Assembly: GCA_030035585.1 (NCBI GenBank)
Contig: CM057462.1
Span: 96,493,234-96,557,233, forward strand
DNA length: 64,000 nucleotides
Direction of reading: 5' to 3'
DNA from: Dugong dugon
Lineage: Eukaryota; Chordata; Mammalia; Sirenia; Dugongidae
The stretch's first letter is position 1; the number at the start of each line of letters is the position of its first letter. A model generated the notes under the pieces. It ran no database searches, was not told where the DNA came from, and saw nothing but the letters and a program-made list of their open reading frames with translations. Shown here in pieces: positions 40,067-52,819 of the stretch. Made by a program: the position numbers and the translations under genes.

Positions 40067-41526
40067 TTGCCATGTAGTTTTCTCCCTCCTGCTCATACCC
40101 TGACTGATACATTCAGAGTCCCTTCAAGAGTCACCTTTTCTGTAGTCTTCCCAGCCCTTGCCCACGTAGTTCCTACTTCTGTCTTCTGAATCCCTCAGCA
40201 TTTTCCATGTTTCTTAAGCAAAACATAGAGTTCATGTTTTAAAACCATTCCTTCTACATCTTTATTCTTCGTTACACTGAGAGTGGATAATATCTTACTT
40301 ATTTTTCTGTGCCAGCATTTGACTCAGTGCAGTAAAAGTTGTCCAAACAAATGAACGACTCAACAAAGCAAGCTACTTAGCTTGGAGGAAATGAGACCAA
40401 ACTAATTCTTGCATAGGGTCAGATGGTGTTTATTGTGATCCACTTCAAAGCAGAGGCACAATTCTAATCAGCTACCTAGTTTGTCTCACAGGAGAGCCTC
40501 CTTGGATTTATAGCTGTCAAAAGTGGCGTGGACCGATGAGCAATGAAAGTAGAGAAAAGTAAACATATATAAGGCCAGATCTCTGTCCTCAGTACAAGTA
40601 ATTTCTTTATTTAACAGATCCGACCCTCTCCTTATTCCCCTGCCTCAACTCTCCAAATTTCTCCACCCCTTCCTCATTCTCCTGCTCTATTCTTAGAATC
40701 AAAAATTCTGAATTAAAAAGGACCATAAAGGTTATCTTCTACAGCTTCCCTTTCAATAATTGAATACACTCTAGTCAGTCCAGGGGTGAGCTGGCTAGCA
40801 CCATTAGTAAAGATCAGAATGTAAGGTATAAGTTCTGTAACTGAGGAAATGACCTAAGGGAAAATCTCTGAACCTCCTAAACCAGTGTAACTACTAAACA
40901 CATAAAGCCAGACCTGTTTTTGAAAACATAGCCAAAGTCAAAAGTTGGAAACACATTCCAAAGGTGAGTGTACAAAAATCACTCAATAGACTTACATGTC
41001 ATAAGTCTGGTTGTATTCCTAGAGAACTAAAAGTATGATGGAATCCCTCACTGTATATAGTCTTGACAGCATATTTCCTGGCTTCTCTAGATATGTGTAA
41101 TTTTTGTTCTTTTCCTTCATAACTGATAGTTCAGTCAATAGGCTGGCATACTCAATATGCTGTGTAGGTATAGATTTCTGAATGGGGATGAATAAATGGC
41201 TCTCTAGTTTTTATGTGTAAGTCTCTTGTGAGTTTGTAAATTAGACTGTCAGCATCTGATCATCCTTAGTGTACTTACAATTCAATTTATGAGCTTTCAA
41301 AGGGGAGAGGCTTTCCTGGAAATCTGATCTCTATGCCTATGTAATGCCCACTCTTTGGTAAACTGTCTAGATTGTCAGCCAGCTTGCCCTGCCCAAGTAA
41401 CACTCGACTTTACCCTAGGCCTTTCCATTCACATAACAACGTCTAACAAACAGTCACTGTTGCCTGTACTTGCTCTTGCTAGAGAGAGAGAGGTAAATTA
41501 GTAGTCACGTGGTTGCTCATTCCATC
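40067..41526. other. Intergenic, no recognised feature
   Basis: No repeat family or exon is recognised. A short GA run lies near 41,482-41,493. Confidence 0.45.
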
Positions 41527-41737
41527 TTTGGTTGTGCACATGGGTAATGCATTTGGCTGCTAACCAAAAGGTTGGTGGTTCTAGTCCACCCAGAGGTGCC
41601 TCAGAAGAAAGACCTGGCTATCTACTTTCAAAAAATCAGCCATTGAAAACCCTATGGAGCATAGTTCTACTCTGACACACATAGGGTTGCCATGAGTTGG
41701 AATCGACTTGGTGGCCACTAGTTTTTTTTTTTTTCAG
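41527..41737 (+). mobile_element. AfroSINE, second body type
   Basis: Head 'ttggttgtgcacatgggtaa', 'aaaaatcagccattgaaaac', 'tactctgacacacatagggt', tail 'gttgccatgagttggaatcg', T run. Confidence 0.9.
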
Positions 41738-42389
41738 CTGTAACTTACCTCCTTTTCCTTTTCTTCTCATTGATCCTAGTTCTACCTTGGGGCTATGCTG
41801 AGAAAATTTAAGCTTTGGTTTACTTAAACCAACATGAAAAACCTAAAATAGCAAACAGAATGAAATAAAATCACTAAGTAGGAACAATAATAATATTATC
41901 TCTGCACTTTAATTTTTCTTCTGTGATAATTAAAAAGAAGAAAGTTACAGATACGGGCATCATCACCCCCATCCACAACTTCCCCTGAAGGCCAGTTCCA
42001 TGGAGTAAGAGCCTCCTAGGAGCTAGAGCTGCAAGTCGGCAGCAATTACCCTCCCGGTCTGAGGTCATCAGGGCCAGTGATTGACGTTGCTCCTCACCAG
42101 CCTAGATCAAGATGCGTAAGAACTGGCATCACTACAGCATACTTAACAGCGGGTGCTGTCTGGATACTGAATTAAGAAGAGAAAGACCAGTGGGACCTGT
42201 TTCTCAAGGTCCTAAAACTAGAATTTTCTTGGTTATACATACAACAATGAGTACCAGCAACATTAAATAATGACAAGAGTGACAGATCAGAAGATTGACT
42301 CTTGGTCTGTTGCAATTATTGGATTATGTACCCCCAAGTAGACTGGCATTCATATTTCTAACTTAGAAACATTCTACATATTACCTTCA
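41738..42389. other. Intergenic, no recognised feature
   Basis: No repeat family or coding pattern is recognised. Confidence 0.45.
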
Positions 42390-42840
42390 TCACATGTCTA
42401 TCAGTTTATCATACTGTGGTGGCTTACATGTTGCTATGATGCTGTAAACTATACCACCAACATTTCAAATATGAGCAGGGTTACCCACGGTGGACAGGTT
42501 TCAGCAGAGCTTCCAGACTGAAACACACTAGGAAGAAAGACCTGATGATCTACTTCTGAAAATTAGCCAGTGAAAATCTTATGTATCACAACAGAACATT
42601 GTTCAATTCCCTTGCTTTGGACACGTTATTAAGAGGGATGAATCCCTGAAGGAGAACATCATGTCTGGTGAAGTAGAGAGCCAACAAAGGCCCTCTTGGT
42701 GACAGGGGTTGGCGTAATGGCCACAATGAGGGACTCAAACATACTGGTAATTGTGAAAACATTACAGGACTGGGCAACATTTTGTTCTGTTGTACATAAG
42801 GTTGCCATGAGTCGGAGTAGACTCAATAGCAGCTAATAGT
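42390..42840 (+). mobile_element. RTE-clade LINE 3' end
   Basis: 'actgtggtggcttacatgtt', 'gacaggtttcagcagagctt', 'gatgatctacttctgaaaat', 'attacaggactgggcaacat' and 'gttgccatgagtcggagtag'. It includes decayed ORF 3' sequence ('gtctggtgaagtagagagcc') shared with the copy at 63735. Confidence 0.8.
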
Positions 42841-43947
42841 AACATCTTACTTAGCCTTAAGATATATGCTTGGCTCAAGTTACAGCTCTCAACTTTTTGT
42901 TATTTTTTTGAAGCTGGTTTTTTATTAATTAGAAAGTGTTTAACCTCTGGGGAGGTTATGGGCTAGTTTATAGAAAATTTGGGTCCTAGAGCTAAAGTGT
43001 TCCAATCAGCTGCTTGGAGGTGATGATTGAAAACTTTAGGTTCCTCAAATAGATGGATCAGTATGTTCTACATTTGAATTTTCTCCCTCCCTCCCAGCTT
43101 CTAATTCCTGTTGAGATGCTGAAGTAATCTGAGTCTGGAATACTGAACAGTTGTCTGTGAGGCTAACCGTACACTTTTAAGACATTTATAACTGTAGCTC
43201 CTAGAATAATAATGATAATTGACATGCCATAACCTCAGGCCTACCAGACTAAACATCTAGTTCTCTTCTTCCTTTTGAGTCCCTTGGGCTACTCCATGAG
43301 ACACCATCGGCCCAGTCACCCAGGCTGAAAGACTGGGGCTAGCTTTTTTCACCTTCCTCTTCTCCCACTTCTTGTTGACATTACTTTGAAACATTTCTTG
43401 TATCCCTCCTCTCCTTTCCATACCTACTATCAATGCTCTTTACTTTTCCCATGGATCATTACAAAAGTCTCCAAACTGAAAAAGGCACCAAACCATTAAC
43501 AGTTATTATCTCTGACAAGAGATTAAGAGGCACTTTAACATTTTTTAGCTATGTATGTATACACTCTTTGGAACTTTTAGCTAGCGTGTACAGCTTTTGT
43601 AATCAGGAAAAATATTTTTTATTAAAAAAAAGGACATAAGGAAGGTTATGTTGTTCAAAGAGGTCCCTTGGTGTGATGGGAAGTGGATGGGATAGGAACG
43701 TTTGAGAACAAATACATTTTCTATAAATTTTATGCATGTAATATAACCTGGAACCAAACTTTGGTCCCAGTAGTGGCTAAAGCAGCACAACTGTCTGCTA
43801 TAAATAGAGTCAGAAAAACTCAGTCTGGATTCTTATACAATATCATCTGACAGACAAGGCGGAAAAGCGTGTTAGTCACGGACTGAGAGAAGGGAAAGGA
43901 AGCAAGAAAAGAAGGAAGTCATAAACAACCCATAATACAAATTAGTG
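42841..43947. other. Intergenic, no recognised feature
   Basis: No repeat family or exon is recognised. Confidence 0.45.
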
Positions 43948-44535
43948 TTTAAAATATCTTTTAATAATTTTATTTTTTAGAACAGTTTTAGGTTCACAGA
44001 AAAATTACACAGAAAGTAGGGAGAGTTCCCACATTCCACCTCTCCCTCCTACAAACTGTTTCTCCTATTATTAACATCTTGCAATAGTGTGGTACATTTG
44101 TTACGACTGATGATTCAACATTGATACACTATTGTTAACTAAAGTTCCTCGTTTACCTTAGCTGTTCCATCTGTGTTGTATAGTTCTATGGATCTGGACA
44201 AATGCATAATTTTATGTACCACAATTACAGTATCATGCAGAATAATTTCACCCCTCTTAAAATGTCCTGTGCTTCACCTATTCATCCCTCCTTCCGCTCT
44301 CCCTGAGCCCCCGACAACCACTAGTCTTCTTACTATCTCTATAGTTTTACCTTTTCCAGAATGTCATATAGTTGGAATCATACAGGATGTAGCTGTTTCA
44401 GACTGGCTTCTTTCACTCTACATGCATTTAAGTTTCCTCCATGTCTTTTCGTAGCTTGAGAGCTCATTTATTTTTATCACTGTTTATCAATTCACCTATT
44501 GAAGGACAAATTAATTTTTCAAGGGACTTCTCAGT
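43948..44535 (-). mobile_element. Old L1M 3' UTR
   Basis: Reverse L1M: 'gaacagttttaggttcacag', 'tagggagagttcccacatt', 'gttggaatcatacaggatgt' and 'gactggcttctttcactcta'. Confidence 0.85.
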
Positions 44536-45234
44536 GTTTGTCAGATTAGTATAACATTTACACCTATGTAATAGGAACTATCTTTTTTCCCGGAGATGCA
44601 CTATTTAGACTCACTGATTTACAATCACTGAGGAAAACCAGCATGTGTTGCTGACCCACCTCCCTTTGTACATATCACTGGTGCTATTTATGGAGCTGCC
44701 AGTCCTAGGGCTCTAGTCTCAAAGAGGCCTTGTGTGCTTTGTGACTCGCTCTACTGGGGCAGGGTGATTTTCAAAACCAGCCAACAGCTGCTAGCAGTTT
44801 TTAAGAAGAAATGCTAACTAGACAAGGCAGAGTGCAACACAGGAGACTCCTGGAAAAAAAGACTGGCTTCCTCATTTCCAATTAGACCCAGGCTGGACCT
44901 GTTCCACACCAGATCCTCACGAACCCAAAGTTCTAAGCTTGAAGGCTGAGAGGATTCAAATTGTTCTCTCTGGGCTGTGAGTCAGTCTCCTGTTGGCTCA
45001 TCTTCCCTGCAATTAATGCTTGTGGGGACTCTGGGATTAGGCCACTTTGCTTGTGTTTTCATCTTTGGTCAAATGGCTTGCTGAGGTATGGACAGGGTTC
45101 CGGTACCCTTTACCAAGCATTCTCCACTAATGAGTACCTGCTCCAGCTAGAGCACATGGGTTTTATTTACAATGGACAAGTAAGTAACTAAGAAAGCAAG
45201 ACACACTCAACAAATGTCTGTTGAATGACTAGTA
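44536..45234. other. Intergenic, no recognised feature
   Basis: No repeat family or exon is recognised. Confidence 0.45.
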
Positions 45235-45545
45235 GAGCATAGTGGTTAAAAGCACAGGCTCTGGAGGCAGCCTCGCTGGGATTCAAGTCCTATTTAGCTG
45301 TATGACCTTTGCAAAGTTTAAGCTCTCTAAGAATATTTTGTTTCTAGTACAGACTCTAGTTTAATAAGTGAGTGCGCTTGGTCAAGTCATTTAACTTGTC
45401 CAAGTCTCATCTTTCTCATCCATAAAGTGGGGTAATTATACCTGCCTTGTCTACTTCACAGGGTTGTCAGGGGATCAGATGAGATAATGTCATAAAAAGC
45501 CCTTTGTAAATTAGAATACGCTGTAGAAATGCAAGCTATTATTAC
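45235..45545 (+). mobile_element. MIR, near full length, with internal extra sequence
   Basis: tRNA-like head 'catagtggttaaaagcacag' and 'gggattcaagtcctattt', core 'agctgtatgacctttgcaaa', tail 'cacagggttgtcaggggatc'. About 50 bp near 45,330-45,380 does not fit MIR. Confidence 0.82.
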
Positions 45546-45894
45546 AGTTAATTCTAGTGACTAGTGAATAATAAACTGGTGGAACCAAAAACCCCATTGT
45601 CACCAACCTAAATCTTACAGAGCAATTTCCCAATTCCACCCACTCTACTTCCTAGGCATTTCCACCTACCTTCTCTCATGACTTTAGTAAAAGACAAGAG
45701 AAAGAGAGTACCATAACAGTTTTCTTTAATTTTCTCTATCAGAGCCGTAGGAAAACATAACCCAAAGGAAAAGGAATTGGGTAGCAGAATGTGTCCTGTT
45801 TCTTTTAGGTCAACTTTTTGTTTCCCCAGATTTGTTTGTTTGCTTTAATGCTCTGAGTCTGAAGTTATTTTCACACTGTAATATGGGTATAAAT

Positions 45895-46010
45895 CAGCAG
45901 GCTAGGGTTCTGGTCTCCATTTTGCCACTACTGGCTTTGTAAGCACAGGCAAGTTACACTGCTCCCAGGACTTAGCTTTGTCCTGCTTATAATTAGGGAT
46001 GAAAGTAGAT
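45895..46010 (+). mobile_element. MIR fragment
   Basis: 'ctggctttgtaagcacaggc' and 'aagttacactgctcccagga' resemble the MIR core. Confidence 0.55.
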
Positions 46011-46304
46011 GGTCCATGTGGTTGCTTCCAGTTCTGAGGATCTATAATTCATTTGGAATTGGGTTCCTTGACCACTCTGCTTACTCCAGACAGTTTTCTT
46101 CAATCTTTTTGGCATTGGGCATGTGTGTTTTATGCTGGGATGAGATTAAGAGCAAAGCAAAGAGCCACAAACACAATAGTCACAGAAGACGTCTGCTAAG
46201 TTTCTTTACAAATCCTCTCCCCATCCCCTTTGTAGCTCTTCTCTGGAGAGGGTTGAAAACACTCTTTTTAAAGAGATGGGCACCAGACTTGGGAGGTTGC
46301 AGTG

Positions 46305-46445
46305 GATTAACTGGATAAGATCCTTGGCCCTGTCCAAGTTATTAGCTCCAGTCTCGATTTCCTCATCTTTAAAATGTGGCTGACACCTGCCTTATTTATT
46401 GTGTAAGCTTGTAGTTAGAAGTAAAAGTGCTTTGTAGTTAATATC
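46305..46445 (+). mobile_element. MIR fragment
   Basis: 'ccagtctcgatttcctcatc', 'tttaaaatgtggctgacacc' and 'agtaaaagtgctttgtagtt'. Confidence 0.65.
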
Positions 46446-47094
46446 TACAAGTCAACAGAGGTTGATCCTAGAATCTGAGAACAGAGTAGGACACTTGTAT
46501 CCACGCACAATGAAAACCAAAAATAGAATCACAATTGCACAGAACCAAGAATAAAAGCATTACTAGCTGCCTACCCATCCTTTCCTTCTTCATAGCATTC
46601 TTCCCAGGACCTTTGTGTTGAGTTGGTTGTCAAACGTTCCCATTCTTGGATGATTCAGGCTTACTTTCTTTAAAATGCCTTGGAAGTCTCACACATAACT
46701 ACCACTGTATTTAGAAACCTCTAAACAGAGCCATGGGATTTGGAACTGCTTCCCGCAGCCAGACTTCATAGGTGCAAGACATAACTGCCAGCCACTTCTC
46801 ATTGCAAATCAGCTTGATCCAACTGCATTGACAGCTACAACCAAATATAGGCCAGTAGCAGGGGTTCACATTGGCTAGCTAAGCTAGCTCACACACTTGA
46901 GAAGGACTAGTGAGGACAAGTCACTTCACCACTTAGACTAATTACCCTTAATAGGTTTAGGGCTATCTACCTGGAGGATTAGAACAACTTGCAAGTGTCT
47001 AGGGACTTACTGTCCTCTTCCCACTCCACACTCTTCCTTGGATGATCTCATCATTACCACTCTTTTCTGATAACTTCTAAATCTCAATCTTCAG
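46446..47094. other. Intergenic, no recognised feature
   Basis: No repeat family or exon is recognised. Confidence 0.45.
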
Positions 47095-47985
47095 CCCAGA
47101 TGTTTCATCTGAGGACTAAACTACCATCTGCTTATTGCTTGTCTCACTTGAATGTGCCACCAACACCTCAAATTCAACATGTCCCAGGCTGATGTCCTCA
47201 TCTACACATCCACAACCTGGCTTCTCCTCCTTCTGGTGGTTGCCTTCTGGTGATGCCTACCTCAGCAAATGACACTCTATCCACCCAACCATCTAAACAA
47301 AAATTGGCTTTTGATGTCTCCCTCCCACAGCCAATCGTTCATCAAGCCTTATCAGTTCTACTTCCGAAATGTCTCTGGAATTCATCTCCGTCTCTCCATC
47401 CCTGCTGCCACCAGCCTAATTCAGGCTAGTGATTATCTTTTGTCTGAATCATCGCAACAGCCTCTCAACTGGTTTTCTTACTTCTAGTCCTGCCCTCTCC
47501 AATCCATATTCCACAGAAGTTTTGTCCTGAAAATGCAAGTCTGATCATGCCACTTGTTCTCTTGCTTACAAGTTTAAATAGCTTCCCAGTGCCTAGAGAA
47601 GAAGACTCCGGCTTCTTAACCTGGCCTTCCAGGTCCTGTGTGATCTGGCTGAGCTTACTTAGCCAGCCTCACCACTCCCTCACTTTCATCCCATGTTCTG
47701 GACCAGTGGCTCTCAACCCTGGCCACACATTAAAGTCACCTGGGAAGCTTTTAAAACAAACCCAAGGCTGGGCTCCGTCCCAGACCAATTAAATCAGAAC
47801 CTCTGGCAGTAGAGCCATATCAAACTGCTCCTCTCTTCTTGCAAACCACCAGGCCCTCTCTCATCTTTTATCCTTTGACACGTTCTTGGCTTTGCCTGAA
47901 ACACTTTCCTTTCACCTTGTCTCTCCTCCTGTCACCTGGTGAACTCATTCATCCTTTACACTTCAACTGGGGCATCGTTTTGACC
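47095..47985 (+). mobile_element. L2, long 3' segment, split by a hAT element
   Basis: Sense L2-like sequence: 'caaattcaacatgtcccagg', 'tccaggtcctgtgtgatctg', 'gcctgaaacactttcctttc', 'ttcatcctttacacttcaac'. The interval 47705-47835 is a separate DNA element. Confidence 0.72.
47705..47835. mobile_element. MER5-like hAT short element
   Basis: 'agtggctctcaaccctggcc', 'taaagtcacctgggaagctt' and 'aattaaatcagaacctctgg' are typical of mammalian hAT-Charlie short elements. It interrupts the L2. The right end is eroded. Confidence 0.75.
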
Positions 47986-48185
47986 TCCAAGAAGCCCTAG
48001 CCAAGCCTGGGCCCCACATCAGTGCATTTGTGAAAATAATTAGTTAACTTTATAAAGTCACCCTGGTTACCCCAGACTTGCCAATCACTTGTAGTAACAG
48101 GGTCCCTAGTCATATCCATCTCTAAATTCCTTTATTCATTCGTTCATAAATTCTTTAAACAAATATTTGAGACTCTATTATGTTT

Positions 48186-48485
48186 TGCTGTTGTTAGCTG
48201 CTGTTGAGTCAGTCCCCAACTCATGGCAACGCCACTTACAACAGGATTGGACTGTTGTGATTCATAAGATTTTTCTGGCTGGTTTTTGGAAGTAGATCAC
48301 CAGGCTTTTCTTTCTAGTCCTAGTCTGGGAGCTCCACTGAAACCTGTTCAGTATCACAGCAAAATGCAAGCTTCCACTGACAGACGGGTGGTGGCTGCAG
48401 TTGAGGTGCACTAGCTGGGAATCAAACCCAGGTATCCCACGTGGAAGGTGAGAATTCTATCACTGAACAACACTGCCCTCTCTAT
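48186..48485 (-). mobile_element. tRNA-Gly-headed SINE with RTE-like body
   Basis: The minus strand begins GGCAGTGTTGTTCAGTGATA, then GAATTCTCACCTTCCAC and GGGTTTGATTC, a tRNA-Gly-like head. The body and tail match the SINE at 31089 ('aactgaacaggtttcagtgg'-type sequence, and 'gttagctgctgttgagtcag' on the plus strand). Confidence 0.8.
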
Positions 48486-49147
48486 TATGTGATAGCTACT
48501 GTTTATCCCCTCATTGGGACCTGAGACCTGCCTGAGGAGAAGCAAGGAAAGGGGTTGGCAATTTCAGTTTGCCTGGGTTGAAGCACTGTAGTCTGCAGAC
48601 CCAGGCAGCTTCCTCTGTTTGCGCTCACCCTACCCTCTTCCTTATAGGGAACTGGGCCAGGAATTACTCACTCTCATTTACGATTGCCTCTAGACACCTG
48701 AGACCTTTAACAAGAAAGGCTAAAAAAACTTAAGGGATTAATAAACTCTGAGTTAATGGCCCAAAAAAGCAGAAACTGGCTTCTTGAGCATCCAAATAAG
48801 TGAAAACACAGGAGAATATCACCCAGCCCACCCCACTCAAGGGACCTCTCTTCACCTTGACAGTCTCAGACGACCACTGTGGACAACTGGAGCCCTAAGC
48901 CCATGGACTGGTAAGCAAGGTTCCCAGGAAACCTGGAAAGTTATTAGCTCTTCTCCAACCTGCACTGAGATGGTTCTCCCCAGTCAGAACTCTGTACCAC
49001 CACCAAGAAGACCTGGTGAGATCTCAACTGAACCTCATACAAATGAACCAAGGAGAGTAAAATGGGAGCAAAAGAGGAGGGAAGGAGAAGAAGGGGCAGG
49101 AGGCAGAAGAAAAGAAGAACCTTTTATTATTATAAAGATAGTAATAA
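48486..49147. other. Intergenic, no recognised feature
   Basis: An open frame of 127 codons (48784-49167, plus strand) has no recognised relative and ends in low-complexity Arg/Glu/Gly sequence from a purine-rich tract. Confidence 0.45.
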
Positions 49148-49235
49148 GAATGACTAACATCTACTGAGCACTTATAATGTGCCAGGCATTGGGCTGAGCT
49201 CATTTAATCCTCACAACAAACCTTAAACCCTGGTC
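49148..49235 (-). mobile_element. MIR fragment
   Basis: 'tctactgagcacttataatg', 'tgccaggcattgggctgagc' and 'atttaatcctcacaacaaac'. Confidence 0.78.
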
Positions 49236-49594
49236 ACTGGCTTGACTACAACCTTATGTTCTTAGCCATGATACCAAACATCTCTGCAGGGAATGAAGTT
49301 TAGAGAAACCTAATGAGCTTGGGGATTTGGGAAGGGTCGGACAGTTGAATTGTTTAGTTTGGTGGAAGTGGGATAATGGAGGGCTGAAAGATATGGGGGC
49401 TTTGAAGAGAGCAGAGTAGTTCCAAGCTGGCGATTTTGAATGGGAGCCCCAGAGTGTGATGAGGAAGGCCGGAGGAAGGCTGTGTAGGTACTTGTGTGCT
49501 ATGGAGGGTAGATGAAGGCTAAGGAACCAGGTGTCATCAAAGTGGATGATGAAACCATCAAAGATGGCAGCTGGGGAAGAGTAGGATGATAACG
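49236..49594. other. Intergenic, no recognised feature
   Basis: The 115-codon minus frame at 49254-49601 has no recognised relative. The sequence may be outer L2, but this is unclear. Confidence 0.4.
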
Positions 49595-50125
49595 ACTTCA
49601 TCTAGTCTACAAATATGTATTCAGCTCTACTATGGATCAGACAATACTCTAGGCTCAGTGGATACAGTGGTGAACAGAACAGATTAGATCCTGTGATCAC
49701 GGTGCCTATGTCCCTCTCAAACAAACAACAATCAATAAACAAATACACGTAGAAAAAAAAAATGCTAGAAAGTGCTAAGTGCTGAGAGTGACAGACAGGG
49801 TGATTCAGGAAAGGCCTTCTTGAGAAGGTGACACTTGAGTGGGATGTGAAAGTCAAGAAGGAGTGACCCATGCCAAAATTAGGGGGGAGAGCATTTCAAA
49901 CAGAGAGAACAGCTGGTGCAAAGGCCCTAAGTGGGAACAAGCTCGACAAAAGAACAATGAGAAGGCCTGTATAGTTGGAAAATAATGAACAGCTGGAGAG
50001 CAGCGCAGACTGAAGCCTGAGAGGTGAAGAAGGGCAGCATCATGTGAAACTTTACTGTCCATAGTTAGATGTTTGGATTTTAATCTAAGGACAACGGAAA
50101 GTTGTGAAGGGCTTTAATTAGAGGA
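49595..50125 (-). mobile_element. L2 3' region
   Basis: Reverse L2: 'ggatacagtggtgaacagaa', 'agaacagctggtgcaaaggc', 'aaggcctgtatagttggaaa', 'gttgtgaagggctttaatta'. Confidence 0.78.
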
Positions 50126-50134
50126 GGGATGATC

Positions 50135-50172
50135 TGGTGTGTGCATGTGTATGTGTGTGAGTGTGTGTGTGT
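50135..50172. repeat. TG microsatellite
   Basis: Interrupted tgtgtgtg run. Confidence 0.9.
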
Positions 50173-51064
50173 TTAAGTGTTATCTTAACTATGGAGTGAG
50201 GAATGGATTAAAAACGGGAAACAGAGCCCCTGGCAGAATAAACTGTCTTTCACAAGAGGTTGTTGGGTTTGATTTTGTTTTGTTTTCTCAGATCTCGGAA
50301 TCCAATGCATTCCCAAAGGTCAACCCCCAAGGTCAAGAGTAATCTGAGGAGTCTGTCTGCTGCCTGTGGTTGTGAGGAAGTCAAAGAGAGGCACAGACCA
50401 AACCCCTCATTACAGAGGAGAGGGTGTGTGTTTTCCTTTCCATTGAAAAACAGATAACAGTAAAAGAAATGTATTTATCTGAACCTCTTTCTGCAGAGAT
50501 GTGCCACCTCCCCCGCCCCTCAGGTACCTGGAACCCCTTTCCCAGTATCTTTATCCCTCCAGTGGTTTGACAAATTAAGCCTGGCCTAACTTCCTAAACT
50601 GATTTCTGAGGGCTCTGGCTTGGGGAGTCCCTTCCTGCCACAGGAACCAGCTGACTGCCTTTGTTTTCCTTTCCTGCCCTCATCACTAGGGCAATGGAGG
50701 TGTGTGTCACTTCCTTGACTCCACACCACCTTCCTCAGGCTATAGATTGTCCCTCTGGGGCCTCTGTTCCTCCTATTCCCTTGGTGGTCCAGACTCGTCA
50801 TTCTTACCAGACTTTACCTGGATAGCATGCTGGAGTCAGGGAGGGGGTGACCCAGGCCAAAGCAGTCCTCAGACATTTTTTGCCTCCCAGACAACTGCTG
50901 CCCTGGTTTCCTGGGCTGGGGGCAGTAGGCAGGCTGTGCCTGGTCCCAGCATGGATTCCATAAATACCCGTGGATGATTCAGAGCAGGGAGCCAGCCTTA
51001 TCTGACTCTTGCTTCAGTTCTGGTTGCCATGACACCACACTGGAGACCATCATGCAAGAGTGGC
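50173..51064. other. Intergenic, no recognised feature
   Basis: GC content is higher than in its surroundings. No repeat family or exon is recognised. Confidence 0.45.
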
Positions 51065-51285
51065 TGATGCTAAGCGAGGCTTTGCTATGTGTCCAGTTCC
51101 TCGCTAAGATCTCCACAGGCCCATCCCACTAAATGCTCACAGCATTCCTAGAGATTGTCATCTCCATTTTTATAGAGGAGAAAACTGAGGCTCAGCAGAG
51201 TCGAGTAAGTTGCCTGCCTAAAGTAATAGAGACCGGATTCAAACCCAGGGAGTCAGGCTCCAAAGCCCCACAGGGCTTAACCATG
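51065..51285 (-). mobile_element. MIR
   Basis: 'gaaaactgaggctcagcaga', 'gattcaaacccagggagtca' and 'ggctccaaagccccacaggg' are the reverse complement of MIR. Confidence 0.82.
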
Positions 51286-52819
51286 ATGAGCTTACTGTGG
51301 CATTAACCTTCATTTCTCCCTCATCATGAGTTCAATCAGAAGGTCACCTTCTGATACAGTTTACTTTCAGGATCTCAGTTAGATAAAATTCCCCACCACG
51401 GGCCTGACTACCCACACTAAGATTCTTTCTTAGTTCAGGCACATGCAGAGGAAGAGGTTCTCAAAGATGATGTCAAATCTCCCAAACAACCTTGTTTTCT
51501 CAATGAATGGACAGTTCACTGTCTCACATGCAAGTGTTAACACTTGCCACTGGGTGATGGAATTATAGACGTTTTGTAATGTTCTCAAAACCTAACTGAT
51601 ACTTCCAGATTCTTTGTATCAAACATATATTTATTTTACTATCAAGAAGGAAGGGAAAAAAGAGGAAGAGAAACAAGTAAAAGGATGGTGGAATACGGGG
51701 GAAAAAAAAAGGAAAAGAAAAGAAATTGTTTAGATTTGCCTCTCTGTCCAAGCTAATGAGTTCCCTGCACAGAGGATTTCCCTGCCTTCTCATACACTAT
51801 CCTTAGGCTCAAGTTCTTGCCTGGCTCTAGGCTGAGTCTTCATATCTGCAGCTCCTGGCTGGCATCCTTGAGCAGAGGTGGAGCTCAACAAAGATCGGTG
51901 GGTTGAAATGTGGTTCCAGAATACACAAAGCGTGCCAATATTTGGCCAGTTGGGACAATGTGATGTTAACAGTTCCACAAGCATATTCCCCGTTAGGTGT
52001 GTGATCATTTTTAGTGGAACTCAATTTTTAGAGACTTGAGAAGAAAACTGGTGTCATGATTCAACACAGTTCCTAAGGAAATGTGGAAGTTTTGGCCATA
52101 TATTCTCAGCTTTTTGGTTCATTTGGCATATCTCCATGCTAAATTTAAAAGCAAATGTCAAGCATAATTACTATATATGTAGAGCTTCACCTCCCAAGGA
52201 CTTACATTCCACATCTGGAAAATGTGGGGGTGGACCAGGTGCTCCCCAAGGGTCTTTGTAGCTCTTGTGTTCCCTGGTTTATGTATTTTGGGCATTTTAT
52301 TTAACTTTTTGTTTACTACAAACTGAAAAGAGAGAAAAAGGTTAATACCCAGCCTTCAATTTCCCAGCCATGTTACAGCTGACCTAAAAATTGGATGTTG
52401 AAAGGCTTATGTTACCTTGGATTAAATAAACAGGATAGGTCAGCATTCTGAAAGGATGCTGAATTCTGGCCTTCTAGATGAGCCCAGGGCCCAGCCATTT
52501 GCTATGACTGCCCCATGTCACAGACAAAAGGATTTTTCCATGTTTTTAGAGTGTAAATATGAGAAGGAATGAAAATGAGGTACTAAACCAAAACCAACTA
52601 CAATATTCAAGCATGTCTAAATTCTTTTGTGTTTTAATTCATAATGTGTGTGTTGTTTTTAGGGTCTTTTTATTTTTTCATCTTCCTTTTTTTAATTTTG
52701 TTTTTTCAGGCAAGTAATCTATAAATGGCGTTTTCTTAGGCCTCTTTTATTTTAAAAGTCACTGAACACTGCAAAGGGAGCTCTCCAATGCTCAAGTATG
52801 GGTGAGGTAATAGTTACTG
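51286..52819. other. Intergenic, mostly unassigned
   Basis: A purine-rich run lies near 51,640-51,725. A possible MIR-like tail lies near 52,200-52,285 ('ctggaaaatgtgggggtgga'). Otherwise nothing is recognised. Confidence 0.45.

Noticed and set aside
48784..49167. 127-codon open frame as a novel gene
   Set aside because: No recognised domain, no plausible promoter or splice context, and the C-terminal half is from a purine-rich tract.
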